The notes under the pieces were generated by a model, which searched no databases, was not told the origin of the DNA, and saw only the letters and a program-made list of their open reading frames with translations. From Bog-159 sp035541265 (lineage in GTDB: Bacteria; Acidobacteriota; Terriglobia; Bryobacterales; Bryobacteraceae), in NCBI GenBank assembly GCA_035541265.1, contig DATKNQ010000310.1:1-8265 (forward strand): DNA of 8,265 nucleotides, read 5' to 3'. Each line of letters opens with the position of its first letter. Positions within the stretch are counted from its first letter, which is position 1. Shown here one piece after another: positions 6,282 to 8,265 of this stretch. The translations under genes were made by a program, and so were the position numbers.

Positions 6282-7402
6282 GCGATCTCCAGCAGGACGT
6301 GGATGCCCGGTACCTGCGCGAGGCGCTGGACCTGGCACGGATGGGAGTGGCGCAGGCGAGTCCCAATCCGATGGTGGGTGCCGTGCTGGTGCACGATGGC
6401 GCGGTTGTGGGGCGCGGCTTCCACACCTGGAATGGCGTGAAACATGCCGAGATCCTGGCGCTCGAAGAAGCCGGCGATCGCGCGCGAGGGGCGACGCTGT
6501 ATATCAACCTGGAGCCTTGCTGTCATCAGGGCCGCACGGGTCCGTGCACGGCTGCGTTGATCGCGGCCGGTGTCGGGCGCGTGTTGGCGGCGCTCGAAGA
6601 TCCCAATCCGCTGGTCGGGGGCGAAGGCATCCGCCAACTGCGCGCGGCGGGAATCGAGACGGAGATCGCGGACGCGTTCTCCGCCGAAGCCGAGAAGCTG
6701 AACGAAGCGTTCGCACATTTCATGCGCACGCGCCTGCCCCTGGTGACCCTAAAGACGGCGCTCACATTGGACGGCAAGATCGCGGCGCCGGACGATAATC
6801 GCGGCTGGATCACCAGCGAGAAAGCCCGCGCGCACGTGCAGCAGCTTCGTCACGAATCGGACGTGATGCTCACCGGCATCGGCACTGTCTTGGCCGACGA
6901 TTGCCTGCTCACCGATCGCACCGGTCTGCCGCGCAGCCGGCCGTTGCTGCGCGTGGTGCTCGACTCGCGTTTGCGGCTGCCGGTCGACTCGCAGATGGTG
7001 CGTAGCGCGGCAGGCGACGTGCTGGTGATCGGAACTTCCGCGGCGCCAGTGGAACGCCGCAAGGCGCTCGAAAGCCGCGGCGTGGAGGTGCTGATTCTCG
7101 ATGGACGCGACGGCCGTTCCGATCTACGCGCCGCGATAGAAGCGATCGCGCAGCGGCGGTACCTGTCGGTGCTGATCGAGGCGGGCGCCAAAGTGAATTG
7201 GGCCGCGCTCGAAACCGGCGTGGCCGACAAGATTTTCTTCTACTACGCGCCGAAGATTTTGGGCGGACTTGAATCGCTGTCCATGGCGGGCGGTGCTGGC
7301 CGGCGCCGGCGTGCTGACGCGATCCGCGTGCGACGGACGGAGTTGCACCGTATCACTCCGGACGAATTCGCCGTGGAAGGCTACATCCTCAAAGAGGCCT
7401 GA
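6278..7402 (+). CDS. ribD: Bifunctional riboflavin biosynthesis protein RibD (pyrimidine deaminase / uracil reductase)
   Basis: RibD deaminates 2,5-diamino-6-ribosylamino-4(3H)-pyrimidinone 5'-phosphate and then reduces the ribosyl side chain with NADPH, steps two and three of riboflavin synthesis. The product is 374 residues. The N-terminal deaminase (about 10-150) has the zinc motif HAE at 56-58 and EPCCHQGRTGPC at 79-90, giving ligands His56, Cys81 and Cys90 with Glu58 as proton shuttle. DPNP at 108-111 is also typical. The reductase domain (about 153-372) shows LKTALTLDGKIAA (158-170), WITS (177-180) and APKILGG (324-330). The usual EGG of the reductase appears as EAG at 301-303. Residues 341-345 (GRRRR) are unusually basic in a variable region. 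The ATG overlaps the ftsY stop by four bases and lacks its own Shine-Dalgarno sequence, so translation is probably coupled. Confidence 0.97.
   Translation: MSDLQQDVDARYLREALDLARMGVAQASPNPMVGAVLVHDGAVVGRGFHTWNGVKHAEILALEEAGDRARGATLYINLEPCCHQGRTGPCTAALIAAGVGRVLAALEDPNPLVGGEGIRQLRAAGIETEIADAFSAEAEKLNEAFAHFMRTRLPLVTLKTALTLDGKIAAPDDNRGWITSEKARAHVQQLRHESDVMLTGIGTVLADDCLLTDRTGLPRSRPLLRVVLDSRLRLPVDSQMVRSAAGDVLVIGTSAAPVERRKALESRGVEVLILDGRDGRSDLRAAIEAIAQRRYLSVLIEAGAKVNWAALETGVADKIFFYYAPKILGGLESLSMAGGAGRRRRADAIRVRRTELHRITPDEFAVEGYILKEA
7391..7397 (+). promoter_or_regulatory. Ribosome binding site for ribE
   Basis: AAAGAGG lies five bases before the ribE ATG, inside the last codons of ribD. Of the three operon starts only ribE has a clear site of its own, so it can be loaded independently as well as by termination-reinitiation at the abutting ribD stop. 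Confidence 0.6.
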
Positions 7403-8044
7403 ATGTTTACCGGGATCGTCGAAGAACTGGGCACGGTGGAATCGGTCGAGAGCCGCGCGGCCGGAGCGCGTTTGACCATCCGCTGCCGGCTGGTGTTGGA
7501 GGATATGACGCTGGGTGCCAGCATCGCGGTGAATGGCGTCTGTCTCACCGCCGTGGAGGTGCGCGCGGAGTCATTCTGCGCCGACTTAGCGCCCGAGACA
7601 TTGGGGCGCAGCAACCTGGGCGCGCTGCGGACCACGTCGCGCGTGAACCTGGAACGTCCCCTTTCGCCAAACGGCCGCCTGAGCGGCCACATCGTGCAAG
7701 GCCACGTGGATGCGACTGGTGAGTTTCTATCGCTCGAAGCGTTGGGCGACGACAACTGGTGGCTGAAAATACGCGTGCCCGGCGAACTCGATCCCTACCT
7801 GGTGTTTAAAGGCTCCGTTGCGATTGACGGTATTAGTTTAACGATCGCGGCTCTTGAAGCCGGAGTACTTTCCGTAACCATCATTCCGCATACTTACCGC
7901 AACACTACTCTCGGGACTTACCAGCCAGGCAGCCGCGTGAACATTGAGTGCGACATACTGGCAAAGCACGTTGAGAAGCTCATCCGCAACCTGGACTTGA
8001 AGCCGCGCCTGACCGTCGAGCGCCTCCGCGACGAGGGCTATTGA
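7403..8044 (+). CDS. ribE: Riboflavin synthase alpha subunit
   Basis: This enzyme dismutates two 6,7-dimethyl-8-ribityllumazines into riboflavin and the RibD product, the last step of the pathway. At 213 residues it has the standard length and two lumazine-binding barrels. Barrel one (1-97) carries MFTGIVEELG, SIAVNGVCLTA (40-50) and LAPETLGRSNLG (62-73). Barrel two (98-200) carries VQGHVDATG (98-106), SVAIDGISLTIA (138-149) and IIPHTYRNTTLG (160-171), the internal repeat of the same pattern. NIECDILAKHVEKL at 180-193 begins the C-terminal helix used for trimer formation. The ATG directly abuts the ribD TGA with a good ribosome binding site. The lumazine synthase (ribH) and ribBA genes that often accompany it are not in this window. 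In some species this gene is called ribC. The stop overlaps the convergent FHA gene by 7 bp. Confidence 0.97.
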   Translation: MFTGIVEELGTVESVESRAAGARLTIRCRLVLEDMTLGASIAVNGVCLTAVEVRAESFCADLAPETLGRSNLGALRTTSRVNLERPLSPNGRLSGHIVQGHVDATGEFLSLEALGDDNWWLKIRVPGELDPYLVFKGSVAIDGISLTIAALEAGVLSVTIIPHTYRNTTLGTYQPGSRVNIECDILAKHVEKLIRNLDLKPRLTVERLRDEGY

Positions 8045-8265
8045 CTGGGTTGTTCGAACCGCAGGCACGCCCGCCCCAGATAGATCTCATCCCCCGCGCG
8101 CAGACGTTCGCCGCGCCGGTTGCCAGCCGGAACTTCGATCGACCGCCCGTCGCGGAAGATACGTGTGCCGTACTCGCTTTCGTCGTCGCAAATGCGATAT
8201 TCGCCGCTCGGGGCATTGAAGCGGATGTGCGCGTGCGCCCGCGAGACGGTCGCGTTGGCCTCGTC
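8038..8265 (-). CDS. FHA-domain protein (C-terminal 75 residues; runs off the window)
   Basis: The minus-strand frame is open from base 8265 to a TAG at 8038-8040. Only the C-terminus is visible, and it is most of a forkhead-associated phosphothreonine-binding domain. SRAHAHI (visible residues 8-14) matches the conserved SxxH binding loop, EYGTRI (31-36) occupies the place of the usual NGT, and GDEIYLGRACLRF (58-70) is the closing strand pair. FHA domains recruit Thr-phosphorylated partners, often next to Ser/Thr kinases or secretion systems. No partner gene is in view. The Asn of the NG pair, which helps bind the peptide in canonical domains, appears replaced by Tyr. What precedes the FHA domain in this protein is unknown. 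Confidence 0.85.
   Translation of the reverse strand, partial: DEANATVSRAHAHIRFNAPSGEYRICDDESEYGTRIFRDGRSIEVPAGNRRGERLRAGDEIYLGRACLRFEQPSQ

Noticed and set aside
6200..6718. Minus-strand open frame opposite the ftsY/ribD junction
   Set aside because: It is an antisense shadow of ribD, whose zinc-binding motifs on the plus strand are unambiguous.

Overview
The window is GC-rich, tightly packed bacterial chromosome. Five annotated start or stop junctions overlap or abut, and no gene-free stretch exceeds about 60 bases. Codon use, protein style and gene neighbours resemble soil Acidobacteriota (Candidatus Solibacter-like). That assignment is an inference from remembered protein style; no rRNA or marker tree is present to confirm it. 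I see no tRNA, rRNA, CRISPR array, insertion sequence or phage gene.

Left region (1-2982, minus strand). Three overlapping genes read leftward: an exported protein of unknown family (364 aa), a short family-5 solute-binding protein with a signal peptide (434 aa), and the first 208 residues of a membrane-anchored sensor, probably a histidine kinase, that leaves the window at base 1. The overlaps are 38 bp and 4 bp (ATGA). No permease or ATPase gene lies among them. The most economical reading is a periplasmic sensing module rather than a transporter, and it is the best candidate here for an undescribed system.

Middle region (3038-5309). A PLP-dependent beta-eliminating lyase on the plus strand has a backbone that reads like tyrosine phenol-lyase, but the residues that set substrate choice are those of tryptophanase. 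It converges on, and overlaps by 44 bp, a minus-strand atypical SDR/NAD(P)-binding protein in which the usual Tyr-x-x-x-Lys pair is replaced.

Right region (5331-8265). ftsY (SRP receptor), ribD (bifunctional deaminase/reductase) and ribE (riboflavin synthase) form a plus-strand operon with a 4-bp overlap and then a zero-base junction. Riboflavin synthesis is thus tied to the protein-targeting receptor, with no FMN riboswitch between them. A 21-bp gap separates ftsY from the divergent SDR gene. It holds an extended -10 element very close to the ftsY ATG and no Shine-Dalgarno sequence, suggesting leaderless transcription. The window ends in the C-terminal FHA domain of a minus-strand gene that overlaps the ribE tail by 7 bp.
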